From the NCBI GenBank assembly GCA_963920705.1, contig OY987227.1, positions 21,849,434-21,913,433 on the forward strand: a stretch of 64,000 nucleotides of DNA, written 5' to 3'. A model generated the notes under the pieces. The model was given only the letters and a program-made list of their open reading frames with translations. It had not been told where the DNA came from and searched no databases. Below are positions 12,875 to 24,790 of the stretch, one piece after another. The position numbers and the translations under genes were made by a program. Within the stretch, counting starts at the first letter, position 1. The number at the start of each line of letters is the position of its first letter. This stretch comes from Odiellus spinosus. Its lineage: Eukaryota; Arthropoda; Arachnida; Opiliones; Phalangiidae.

Positions 12875-14401
12875 GTAGGTGAGTTTTCTATTTATTCTAA
12901 GTTTCCCATATTGGGATAAAGTATGGTATTCATAAATTATATTGTTTCGTTTCACTTCCCTGATCATTTTTCCCAGATTCCAAAAAACCCAGAACTACTA
13001 CATCAAAATCAACACCCCGGGGCACCCTTACGATTTTCGATGGCTTAAATCCATAGAAATAAAAAAAAAAAAATCCAGCCTCCCAAAAAAAAAAACCAAG
13101 TATAATAATAATAAGAAAGGAACTGCAGTGGTTAAAGTTGGTGAGAACGACGATGTGAAAAAAAAAGCAGAGAAAAAAACCCTGCCTAAAAAAATCTATA
13201 AGAGCCTGTAAACCTTATAGCCTTTGCTGAATATACAGGTAACTAACGACGGACATTGAGTGGCGCGCCCGGGTAAAAACTGCGATTCGGGGTGAGAAGG
13301 AGAAACCGATAGAAAGGTGTTGGGTTCACTACTTTAGATGTAATACAATTACAAGTATAAAGAGAAAGAAATACTACCAGCTCTTTCTTTCTCCCTCATA
13401 TTCCCCGAATTACTTCGAAGAAACAAACGGGCAGACCATAAAAGATTGACCGAGATATTCGGACTTTTATGTGTACTTTGGTCGTAGAACTTACACCGGG
13501 GCAGTTAGCTATATAGCAAGGAAATGGGGAGACCAGCGGGTAAAAAGAAAAAAAAACTCTTTGAATAATTGAGTAGCGAATGTGAAGAGCACTTACCATG
13601 TAGGCGTTATAGGCGTGGTAAAACATTTCCTTCGCTTCTTCTCTGCAAAGAAAAAAGACAAAATTGAAGGTTATGAAACAACGTTAAAGTTCATCAATTA
13701 TGGGATGGTAGTTAAGGGTGAAAATGTTTTAGAGAAAAAATGATGTTTAAAAGGAACTAGGCCATCCGTTAAATAATTGTATCTTATAGAATTTTGGGGT
13801 TCCTTAATTAATCCTGATTTCGGGTTATTCACATTTCACAAGCCCATCTGGTTGATGTGGATCAATGGGACATCCTACTGCAGCGTGGGAAATAAGGCGG
13901 TGGCACAGGTTAAAGGACCACTTTAAAAATTATATCAGAAGTGGGTTAGTACACCACGGAACCATTAAAAATTCAAGGGTTTTCAAAATTTTTCTGGATT
14001 CTTAAAGTTTGGACTAGACATTAACTCTTATATTTTAATAAACCACTTCTTTAGCCTAGCAGACGACATGCCCTGGTCAATGGGCATGGACCAGTTTATT
14101 TATTTCAGGCCAGGGTAGGGGTAGCCTGATCATAGATCCACTTTAAAAATTTCATTATTTCCCACCATGTCCCACTGTACTTTTATTCTGTTTAAAAAAA
14201 TTAATACATTATGTACGCCTCCTGGTGACAATTTCTAGAACTCATCTTAGCCTTGTTGATATTAGCTAAAATTCGACTGAGTTTCAATTTTTCAAACCTT
14301 ATAGAAAATAATAAAATATATAACAAGGAATAGAAACTCCAGCCTTCTATTCACGCTTTCTGGTGCATAGCATTTACGTCACGCTAAATTCCTACATTTT
14401 A
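12875..14401. other. Intergenic, nothing supported
   Basis: The lysine-rich frame at 12942-13211 is driven by A runs and is not taken as a gene. No other exon is recognised. Confidence 0.45.
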
Positions 14402-14408
14402 ATTCAAT

Positions 14409-14700
14409 CAAGAAGGATCAGATAAGGAGAGGAAAAGTGGGAACGGCGCGGCTCCTACTGCGTCGGCCTAAACTCCCACTCTGGGAGAACGGGGGACAGA
14501 CGGGGGTAGAGATGCTTCGTGGTAAATTGTTGTCACGTGGGTAAAACGAATCCTTTATGAGACGCGCTAGCTAGCGACCACGTGACAACAGTTTACCTCG
14601 AGAATTTCCTTTTCCCCTTTTCCACCCGAGTGGGAGGTTGGCTCTTCTCTCTCTAACTCAACGCAGCCCCACTTTTCCTCTCCTTATCAGATCCTTCTTG
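14409..14700. mobile_element. Family H foldback MITE with 7-bp target duplication
   Basis: A 292-bp element beginning CAAGAAGGATCAGATAAGGA and ending with its inverse (TCCTTATCAGATCCTTCTTG). The inverted arms are about 35 bp. A second internal inverted pair (TTGTTGTCACGTGG and CCACGTGACAACA) lies inside. It is flanked by the direct repeat ATTCAAT (14402-14408 and 14701-14707). CA...TG termini plus a 7-bp duplication match family A and the nested element at 50 kb, although the sequences are unrelated. No coding capacity. Confidence 0.85.
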
Positions 14701-14707
14701 ATTCAAT

Positions 14708-16110
14708 TGTCTCTTGGGTTTGGCTTTTTCCCTGATTATCGGCGATTGGCGAAATATTTTAACCCTTGGTCAGATTTCTTGAATACGTTTAAATGTAAAA
14801 TTGCGTGATTTAGCTACAGAATATGAAGCACCACTGATTTGTCATAGTTCCGAATAATTCGGGCAAATCCGAATTAAGTCAAATAAAATTAAGCGTTATA
14901 AATTTTTGGGTAATCGTATTTTCTCTTTGATAGAGGTCGGCGTTTGAACAAGATTGTACACAAATGGTTAATCAGTTAATCGTAAAAAATAATCGGTTAA
15001 TTATAATTACGTTGCAATTATCATAGACTTCCCGTGGATAATTTCAAAATATGAATAAAGAGAAAACAAACAGAGATTATCTTATCCAAACCCCGACCTC
15101 TACTCTTTGAGGACCTATAAGTCTTCTAAGACTTGACCCTTGTAGGAATGAATAAGTGAATAGTAAATAGTTCATGATTTTTTGATTTGAAACTTTCACG
15201 AATAAACTTTAAAGTGGCACTTGGAGCTAAAATGGAACAGGTTTAGAATTTATTTTCAGAATCACCGTGCCAAAAAGTATTTTTAAACAATTTTAGACAC
15301 GTTTTTGGTTTTTAAATTAATTTCTAAAGTTTGGTAAAATATCTCCAAAAGTAAATATAAATTCGGACGAATCAGAGGCCTACGTTTGATGAAGTTTATA
15401 AACAATAGCGGTACTAGGCCTAATGACTATCTTAAATTCTAAGCTATAAATACACTAATAAGTTCCATATTCAGAATTGGTCTTAATCAGCCTTAACACA
15501 AAGAGTCTTTATGGAATTAAAACCTTTCCAAGCACGCAGACGATGATAAGAATGTTAAGACTCAAATTACTCCTCATATTAAACCTAACTTCCGGCGACA
15601 TTATATTATATATAAGAGCGAAATATTTAATTAAGTGTAGTGCATATTCACTAAACAAGAATTTGATGAAACTAATCTGAACTTACATTTCGTGAATTTA
15701 CAACTACCGTAAGTGGACTGAGCATTCATACGTACAATTTTGGAGGCTACAGTCTATCCTAAACAAGGTTGTATTACGATACCTCTAGATAAAGCTTGTA
15801 AAAAGTAAGACATAGGGAGCCCGTTCCTACGTTCTCGGGGCTTATTAATTCGTTCTTGGCGTCATATATATTGTGAGGCGTTAAGAAGAACTATATTTAT
15901 TATGAAAGATTTATATTGAAACAAAAGCTTCCTTGATAATTTAAGATAATTAACTGCCTTATCATTAAATCTAATATTTCCATTAGATAAACAAAATATA
16001 TCTTTCACTTTCATTAGCTACAGTAAATTAACTCCGGGCAATAAAATTTACATATTTAATCATGATCTACCATCTAATTTCGTATCCCTAACTTCCTCGA
16101 ATTATATACG
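14708..16110. other. Intergenic, nothing supported
   Basis: AT-rich. The open frame at 15477-15680 has no supporting features. Confidence 0.5.
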
Positions 16111-16174
16111 TACAGGGTGGATAAGATCAAAAACTCAATATGGGAAAAATTACAATGTAATTTGCCATAGAAGA

Positions 16175-19100
16175 TATTTTACGTTTTGACGATTTTTTTT
16201 TAAAAGGAATCTTCCGTTTTGACGATTTTTTTTTAAAAGGAATCTTCCGTTTTGACGATTTTTTTTTTAAAGGAATCTTCCGTTTTGACGATTTTTTTTA
16301 AAAGGAATCTTCCGTTTTGACGATTTTTTTTTTAAAGGAATCTTCCGTTTTGACGATTTTTTTTTAAAAGGAATCTTCCGTTTTGACGATTTTTTTTTAA
16401 AAGGAATCTTCCGTTTTGACGATTTTTTTTTAAAAGGAATCTTCCGTTTTGACGATTTTTTTTTAAAAGGAATCTTCCGTTTTGACGATTTTTTTTTAAA
16501 AGGAATCTTCCGTTTTGACGATTTTTTTTTAAAAGGAATCTTCCGTTTTGACGATTTTTTTTTAAAAGGAATCTTCCGTTTTGACGATTTTTTTAAAAGG
16601 AATTTCCCGTTTTGTCGATTTTTCTTAAAAGGAATTTCCCGTTTTGTCGATTTTTCTTAAAAGGAATTTCCCGTTTTGTCGATTTTTCTTAAAAGGAATT
16701 TCCCGTTTTGTCGATTTTTCTTAAAAGGAATTTCCCGTTTTGTCGATTTTTCTTAAAAGGAATTTCCCGTTTTGTCGATTTTTCTTAAAAGGAATTTCCC
16801 GTTTTGTCGATTTTTCTTAAAAGGAATTTCCCGTTTTGTCGATTTTTCTTAAAAGGAATTTCCCGTTTTGTCGATTTTTCTTAAAAGGAATTTCCCGTTT
16901 TGTCGATTTTTCTTAAAAGGAATTTCCCGTTTTGTCGATTTTTCTTAAAAGGAATTTCCCGTTTTGTCGATTTTTCTTAAAAGGAATTTCCCGTTTTGTC
17001 GATTTTTCTTAAAAGGAATTTCCCGTTTTGTCGATTTTTCTTAAAAGGAATTTCCCGTTTTGTCGATTTTTCTTAAAAGGAATTTCCCGTTTTGTCGATT
17101 TTTCTTAAAAGGAATTTCCCGTTTTGTCGATTTTTCTTAAAAGGAATTTCCCGTTTTGTCGATTTTTCTTAAAAGGAATTTCCCGTTTTGTCGATTTTTC
17201 TTAAAAGGAATTTCCCGTTTTGTCGATTTTTCTTAAAAGGAATTTCCCGTTTTGTCGATTTTTCTTAAAAGGAATTTCCCGTTTTGTCGATTTTTCTTAA
17301 AAGGAATTTCCCGTTTTGTCGATTTTTCTTAAAAGGAATTTCCCGTTTTGTCGATTTTTCTTAAAAGGAATTTCCCGTTTTGTCGATTTTTCTTAAAAGG
17401 AATTTCCCGTTTTGTCGATTTTTCTTAAAAGGAATTTCCCGTTTTGTCGATTTTTCTTAAAAGGAATTTCCCGTTTTGTCGATTTTTCTTAAAAGGAATT
17501 TCCCGTTTTGTCGATTTTTCTTAAAAGGAATTTCCCGTTTTGTCGATTTTTCTTAAAAGGAATTTCCCGTTTTGTCGATTTTTCTTAAAAGGAATTTCCC
17601 GTTTTGTCGATTTTTCTTAAAAGGAATTTCCCGTTTTGTCGATTTTTCTTAAAAGGAATTTCCCGTTTTGTCGATTTTTCTTAAAAGGAATTTCCCGTTT
17701 TGTCGATTTTTCTTAAAAGGAATTTCCCGTTTTGTCGATTTTTCTTAAAAGGAATTTCCCGTTTTGTCGATTTTTCTTAAAAGGAATTTCCCGTTTTGTC
17801 GATTTTTCTTAAAAGGAATTTCCCGTTTTGTCGATTTTTCTTAAAAGGAATTTCCCGTTTTGTCGATTTTTCTTAAAAGGAATTTCCCGTTTTGTCGATT
17901 TTTCTTAAAAGGAATTTCCCGTTTTGTCGATTTTTCTTAAAAGGAATTTCCCGTTTTGTCGATTTTTCTTAAAAGGAATTTCCCGTTTTGTCGATTTTTC
18001 TTAAAAGGAATTTCCCGTTTTGTCGATTTTTCTTAAAAGGAATTTCCCGTTTTGTCGATTTTTCTTAAAAGGAATTTCCCGTTTTGTCGATTTTTCTTAA
18101 AAGGAATTTCCCGTTTTGTCGATTTTTCTTAAAAGGAATTTCCCGTTTTGTCGATTTTTCTTAAAAGGAATTTCCCGTTTTGTCGATTTTTCTTAAAAGG
18201 AATTTCCCGTTTTGTCGATTTTTCTTAAAAGGAATTTCCCGTTTTGTCGATTTTTCTTAAAAGGAATTTCCCGTTTTGTCGATTTTTCTTAAAAGGAATT
18301 TCCCGTTTTGTCGATTTTTCTTAAAAGGAATTTCCCGTTTTGTCGATTTTTCTTAAAAGGAATTTCCCGTTTTGTCGATTTTTCTTAAAAGGAATTTCCC
18401 GTTTTGTCGATTTTTCTTAAAAGGAATTTCCCGTTTTGTCGATTTTTCTTAAAAGGAATTTCCCGTTTTGTCGATTTTTCTTAAAAGGAATTTCCCGTTT
18501 TGTCGATTTTTCTTAAAAGGAATTTCCCGTTTTGTCGATTTTTCTTAAAAGGAATTTCCCGTTTTGTCGATTTTTCTTAAAAGGAATTTCCCGTTTTGTC
18601 GATTTTTCTTAAAAGGAATTTCCCGTTTTGTCGATTTTTCTTAAAAGGAATTTCCCGTTTTGTCGATTTTTCTTAAAAGGAATTTCCCGTTTTGTCGATT
18701 TTTCTTAAAAGGAATTTCCCGTTTTGTCGATTTTTCTTAAAAGGAATTTCCCGTTTTGTCGATTTTTCTTAAAAGGAATTTCCCGTTTTGTCGATTTTTC
18801 TTAAAAGGAATTTCCCGTTTTGTCGATTTTTCTTAAAAGGAATTTCCCGTTTTGTCGATTTTTCTTAAAAGGAATTTCCCGTTTTGTCGATTTTTCTTAA
18901 AAGGAATTTCCCGTTTTGTCGATTTTTCTTAAAAGGAATTTCCCGTTTTGTCGATTTTTCTTAAAAGGAATTTCCCGTTTTGTCGATTTTTCTTAAAAGG
19001 AATTTCCCGTTTTGTCGATTTTTCTTAAAAGGAATTTCCCGTTTTGTCGATTTTTCTTAAAAGGAATTTCCCGTTTTGTCGATTTTTCTTAAAAGGAATT

Positions 19101-19970
19101 TCCCGTTTTGTCGATTTTTCTTAAAAGGAATTTCCCGTTTTGTCGATTTTTCTTAAAAGGAATTTCCCGTTTTGTCGATTTTTCTTAAAAGGAATTTCCC
19201 GTTTTGTCGATTTTTCTTAAAAGGAATTTCCCGTTTTGTCGATTTTTCTTAAAAGGAATTTCCCGTTTTGTCGATTTTTCTTAAAAGGAATTTCCCGTTT
19301 TGTCGATTTTTCTTAAAAGGAATTTCCCGTTTTGTCGATTTTTCTTAAAAGGAATTTCCCGTTTTGTCGATTTTTCTTAAAAGGAATTTCCCGTTTTGTC
19401 GATTTTTCTTAAAAGGAATTTCCCGTTTTGTCGATTTTTCTTAAAAGGAATTTCCCGTTTTGTCGATTTTTCTTAAAAGGAATTTCCCGTTTTGTCGATT
19501 TTTCTTAAAAGGAATTTCCCGTTTTGTCGATTTTTCTTAAAAGGAATTTCCCGTTTTGTCGATTTTTCTTAAAAGGAATTTCCCGTTTTGTCGATTTTTC
19601 TTAAAAGGAATTTCCCGTTTTGTCGATTTTTCTAAAAGGAATTTCCCGTTTTGTCGATTTTTCTAAAAGGAATTTCCCGTTTTGTCGATTTTTCTAAAAG
19701 GAATTTCCCGTTTTGTCGATTTTTCTAAAAGGAATTTCCCGTTTTGTCGATTTTTCTAAAAGGAATTTCCCGTTTTGTCGATTTTTCTAAAAGGAATTTC
19801 CCGTTTTGTCGATTTTTCTAAAAGGAATTTCCCGTTTTGTCGATTTTTCTAAAAGGAATTTCCCGTTTTGTCGATTTTTCTAAAAGGAATTTCCCGTTTT
19901 GTCGATTTTCTAAAAGGAATTTCCCGTTTTGTCGATTTTCTAAAAGGAATTTCCCGTTTTGTCGATTTTT
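16175..19970 (+). repeat. 30-34-bp minisatellite array, roughly 118 units
   Basis: The core unit contains AAAAGGAATTTCCCG followed by TTTTGTCGATTTTTCTT, which totals 32 bp. Three zones run in order. About 13 units of a ~33-bp variant (AATCTTCCG, GACGA, long T run) lie at the left. About 95 almost identical 32-bp units occupy roughly 16.59-19.63 kb. About 11 units of 30-31 bp (TTTCTAAAAGG) lie at the right. There are no unique spacers, so this is not a CRISPR array. Translations of the array are artefacts. Confidence 0.97.
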
Positions 19971-20060
19971 GTCGAATTTAGAAGAAACTTTCAGTTTAGT
20001 CGATTTTTGTCGAATTTAGAAGAAACTTTCAGTTTAGTCGATTTTTGTCGAATTTAGAAA
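19966..20060 (+). repeat. 38-bp diverged flank units of the minisatellite
   Basis: About 2.5 units of a 38-bp repeat (GTCGAATTTAGAAGAAACTT then TCAGTTTAGTCGATTTTT) border the right side of the array. They share GTCGATTTTT with the main unit. They may represent an older form from which the homogeneous array was amplified. Confidence 0.75.
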
Positions 20061-20218
20061 TTTTTCGTTTATTGTTAATTTTCGTCAAAAATTAGTGGTT
20101 TTCATAATTTTAGAAATAATATTATTTTTCCTTGCTTAATTTCTATGGCAAAATTAGACTGGAAATTTTACAATAAATGCATAGAAGCTATTGAGTTTTT
20201 GATCTGAATCACCCTGTA

Positions 20219-20981
20219 TATAACGTTAAGATATAGAGACCAGCACGAAAACCTTGAATAAGTAACGTTAAACCAAAAAAAAAAAAAAAAAAAAAAAATC
20301 ATGATGAGAAAATATTGTAGAGAAAATTAATATTTACAAAAGAAAGAAGAGATGAAGAATGAAGAATAAAAAAAAAAAAGAGGTTAGGCCCGAGTTAGGC
20401 TTAATAATAAGCCTCTCTTTAATCTTGACTACTAAAGGAACAAAGAACGTCAGAAATTAATACAAGTAGTACGCTTTCTTTTTTAGATATATCCCCATCC
20501 CTTCCACCCACCGATCCACTTCGCGGCACCACTCCACCCTATTCTTAATTTGATTAAATTACAATAATCCGATAATCCATTAACAAGGATGGGTGGTGAG
20601 ATAGCATAGGAGGGATATAGTGGGGTGAAACGCTGTCATAATAACACTCTGCCTCCTTTTCAAAAACGCTAATTTTTGCTAAGGCTCTTAAAACTCCACC
20701 CACTTTTTCGAGACTATTCTTCTCCGAGGGGGTTATTAAAGTTTAGGGTTAGCTGAAACGAGATGATGGGGGAGGTCAATGTTAAAAAATTAAAGATAAA
20801 AAAGAACAAAGAATTTAAGAAAGAAAGAAAAAGTGTGTTGTTATATTAGTATAGGCGACAAACATTCTAGTTGCGTACCTATCAATCCATACTTGTTTGA
20901 ACAAGCTCGAACGCACGCGAGCACGAAGAGATTCGACTACGGAGGAAAGATATAAAAGGAGAACCAAACGTATCAAAAAGG

Positions 20982-21021
<40 letters not shown>

Positions 21022-24000
21022 AATGATTCTCTCTGCGCTAGTGACGAGGTAATTCTGTTTCACGGGCTTCGATAGCACGATGGGTCCACAGTCATTCCCA
21101 AAAAAAAGTTACACGCATCATAGGGTGAAGTTCCCAAGTAAGGATTTAATAACAGAGTTATACAATTTTCTACGATGAATTTTGAATTGGACTATCGCTG
21201 TATTGAACTAACACATAAAAATCGTAAATTAATAATAATATTTTAGTAAGAATTTGAAATAATATATCAATACTGGGGGGGATTTCGAAACAAACCGAAA
21301 ACCACAAGTTATGAAATTCCGCTGAATAGTTTAGACTTGGATATTGTCGCTCCGGAAGCTATCAATTCAGGGGGAAGACCTATTTCCCCATTGGTGGAAA
21401 TTCAAAATCCCCCAATTTTGGTAAAAATGAAAGTGAAGTGGTGAAAAATAGAAATTCCCTGAATTGGAATTGAAAGCACTGAAGCGATTTAGACCGAATT
21501 GGAAAATCGATCGTCTCTAAAGAAACCAGCAATTACGGTTCCAATTCGTAACCATTCCAATTCGTAACCATTCCAATCCTCTACTATTCCAAAAACTGGA
21601 AGAAAGCTCCTATCCTCTACTATTCCAATTCTCTTTCAATTTGGGTAAAAACTGGAAGAAAGCTCCTACTTTTACTAGTGGAAAAAAAAAAAAAAAGTTT
21701 TGGATCGACGTCTAGCGCTCCCATTGTATCTTTCCTCCGTGTTCCCACCTTATTTCCTCGTCCTCTAGCTGCCCTCCCTAAGAAAGCTAACTTTCTATCC
21801 CTCTCCTTTTCAACCTACTTTTTCCGAGCATAGGGAGAAGGGAGCTAAAGGAAAAGAGGTTACCACTGCTCCCGGGGAATGTACGCTATTATAATGCAAA
21901 AAGGTTATATGTATAATATGTAAAAGAATCCCAACAGAAAAAAAATGGACATACAAAAAAAATCACAATAAATTATACGTGCACGATGGTGAAAGTTATA
22001 TATAGCATTATTTTTGAGATATCACTAGGGAAATCACGTAGATATTCTTAAGCGTTTTTTATTTTAATATTTCTGGACTTTACGAGGACGCGTATTGATG
22101 ACTAAAGGGATAGTACCAGGATCTCGTCCAAATCATAAATGGAACCAAAAGTCTATAATTTTATTCCATAAAAGTAAACAACGCCACGTAGCTTAATACC
22201 ATCAGCAAAGGGCCAAGTATATAAACATACAAGCCCATCACTTAAAACTAAACAAAAAAGTCAACACCCCTGTTTGCCTCGAGTGGTTTGGACTCTTCCT
22301 CGATATTTTGAGTCAGGAGAGAGGGACTTTTGAAGTTTTGATGGAACAAAAACACTTAGAGGAAGAAAACATAAAAAATATTCGTTACTTTCCCTAAAAA
22401 CCACGGATTTTTCACGAGTTACAAATGGAATATAAGTAGCATTTTTTCAAAGAGATCGTTAAAAAAGCATAGTTTTCACTACAGGGGATAAATGACATTC
22501 TCCCAGTGTTGCCAACCACTTGTGAGCACAAACTGAGGCAGAGAGAGAAAGGATAGCAGTTCAGTTTTGGTACTGATTTGTTCTGAACTACGCTCACAAG
22601 CTCCTGCAATGAAAAGAATGCTGGGAAAGAGAGGTTGGAACTTTCTTTCGCTACTTTATCGAAAAGTATGCCATAGCATCAGTAAAAATTAAATTCCCTA
22701 CAAATTATCCCTCATAAGACAGTTTTTAGGTCACAGATCAAAATAGAAGTGCTTCCTCCTATCAGTATAGTATCAGCGTAACCCTTCCATTAGGCACACT
22801 CTTATACGCACATGACGTCGAGGTAAGAGATAGAAGGGTATCACGATGTAATTAGAACCAAGAATATGATAGATAAGTATACACTATATGAATTCCCAAA
22901 AATCAAGGAACCCATCGTGGGTCAAGTTTCAAGCTGACAACGACTAGCCTACATTTAGTTAAAAGACTTCCCGATTGATTTTTGAAGCCCATCTTCTTAA
23001 CACGCGTAGAGTGACGTAACTATGCCACGTTCCTTGATAAAAAAGGTATCAGATACCAAAAGTAAATTATCTATCATTCTTGATAGTATAGAAATATTTT
23101 TATTCTTCTTAATAGTCAAATCTGAGAAAACATTGTCGGGTCAACTCTTCATAAAGACCAACATAAAAGGTTATTCCAACGCATCTTTAAAGCTTTTTCG
23201 CGCCAATTTTGACTGTATAGTCCACACTCAATGGCATATTCTAGAGACAGGACAAAATAGCCGATAGGAAAAAGGTTTATACACGCAAAAAAAAATCTCT
23301 TAAACCAGATCAATATCTTAAGCGAACTTCCTTGGTTAAACAAAGTTACTACATATTTTCACTCAGGTATATAAGCGGTCTTTTCTCCGCGGCATAACTG
23401 CGGCTATCTCGATATCTATGGGCCGACATTGCCGAGGCGCGTTTAAGCTACTCCAAGAAAACAAAGGGGGATAGGATGAAAAGAGAAGGAGTGGGGTGGG
23501 GCGTGGGTGAGTTCTGTTTATATTATCAGGAAACCCTTGGGTAAGCGAAAAAGGAAAGCTCGCACGCGGTGTAAGGAGGCGGGCCCCGCCACTTGACAGG
23601 AAATCAATTAACAAAACTGGTATAGCCGAGCGCGGACCCCCTGATAGAGCTAGAGCTAGTAAGTATCAAGGAAGGGTGGGCCAAGTAACCATGAAGCTTT
23701 CATTTTTTCGCCTCCGCTTTTGTGTCTCGATAACCTAAGCCAACCCACCACTCCAACTGGAGCGGCGGCAGAAATATCTACTTCCCATGCAAGCCCCTTT
23801 CTCTCAGCTTCGATCAATGCATTTTTAATTAACAAGAGGCGGGGGCGCCAACTAGGAGGGAGACTATATACCCTAGTTTATCGTTTAAAAAGAGGATAGC
23901 TATGATGGGGGGATAAAAACCAACTATTCCGCTTCTCGATCTAATCACATATTTACTCTTTAGATAAATACTGAAACTCTTAATTTTAGGGAAAAGTATT

Positions 24001-24099
24001 GCAGCGCATAAAAGCCTATGTTGTTCGTTAAATATTAGACAAAAAGCATTGATTAAAATAAATCAGTCTCCCTTTTCATGATTCGTACAAAAGATTCCC
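20219..24099. other. Intergenic with A-rich tracts and small local duplications
   Basis: Contains poly(A) runs at about 20276-20298 and 20981-21020. Local duplications lie at 21540-21670 (ATTCCAATTCGTAACC twice; AAAACTGGAAGAAAGCTCCT twice). A fragment near 22405-22465 is related to decayed family D repeats. The GC-richer stretch at 23.36-23.9 kb has frames on both strands but no recognisable motif. No gene is supported. Confidence 0.45.
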
Positions 24100-24790
24100 T
24101 GATTTTCCAGGTTTTACCTGACTGTTTTTTAATATTTTCCTGACCAATATTTAAAAGTTTACGTGATTACATACTCCTATTGGCGAGCTGCTTTGCAATG
24201 CACACTTTTCTTACGTTGTTTGAAATATATATACAAGTTAGGGGCTTTTAGGTATTTAAGGGAACTGGTGGGAGCCCTGTAAGAGTATACACATAATATT
24301 CCCTAACTTTCCCTGACCTTTTGGCTAATTTTCAAATTCCCTTTATTGTCCCTGATCTTTTGGCTAATTTTCAAATTACCTTTATTGTCCCTGACATTTT
24401 AGGTCCATTTTGAAACTAGCTTACTTTTTCCTGACCTTTAGAAGTCCATTTTGAAATTAGCTTCTTCCCCTTCCCCTGACCTTTTAGACTCATTTTCAAA
24501 TTACCTTGCTTTTCTTGACCTTTCAATTTTAGGCTAATTTTCTAATTCCCTTTATTGTCCCTGATCTTTTTACTAATTTTCAAATTCCCTTTATTGTCCC
24601 TGACATTTTAGGTCTATTTTGAAACTAGCTTACTTTTCCCTGACCTTTAGAGGTCCATTATGAAATTAGCTTCTTTCCCTGACCTTTTAGACTCATTTTT
24701 AAATTACCTTGCTTTTCTTGACCTTTTAATTTTAGGTTCATTTTAAAATTTCCCTACTTTTTCAGACCTTTTGGGCCTTCTTTTCCAGTT
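24100..24790 (+). repeat. Degenerate CCCTGACCTTTT tandem array with higher-order period
   Basis: About 16 units of roughly 38-45 bp, each like CCCTGACCTTTT followed by TTTTCAAATT and a T-rich tail. A block of several units (about 24340-24530) recurs at about 24560-24740, so there is a higher-order period near 220 bp. A short related piece (TTTTCCCTGACCTGTGGCAA) lies near 32790. Confidence 0.8.

Larger units (their letters stand above)
16111..20218. mobile_element. TA-flanked inverted-repeat element carrying a giant minisatellite
   Basis: The left end TACAGGGTGGATAAGATCAA (16111) and the right end, read inversely as TACAGGGTGATTCAGATCAA (ending 20218), are inverted repeats. Both continue into AAAACTCAATA, and further in both carry TTGCCATAGAA. 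The TA-CAGGGTG terminus is typical of Tc1/mariner-type MITEs with TA targets. Between the ends lies the minisatellite annotated separately. The element is about 4.1 kb and has no transposase frame. It looks like a MITE whose interior has expanded by tandem amplification. Confidence 0.75.

Noticed and set aside
12942-13211. Lysine-rich 89-codon frame
   Set aside because: The composition is driven by A runs and the frame is not recognisable as a protein family.
16175-19970. CRISPR-like regular repeat array
   Set aside because: The units are directly adjacent with no unique spacers, and the context is a eukaryotic genome with spliced genes. It is a minisatellite.
19837-20019. Open frame with repeated SKRNFPFCRF peptide
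   Set aside because: It is a translation of the 30-31-bp end units of the minisatellite. The period elsewhere (32 bp) breaks the frame and there is no gene context.
20815-21078. Frame with a long phenylalanine run
   Set aside because: It is a poly(A) tract of about 39 bases read on the minus strand.
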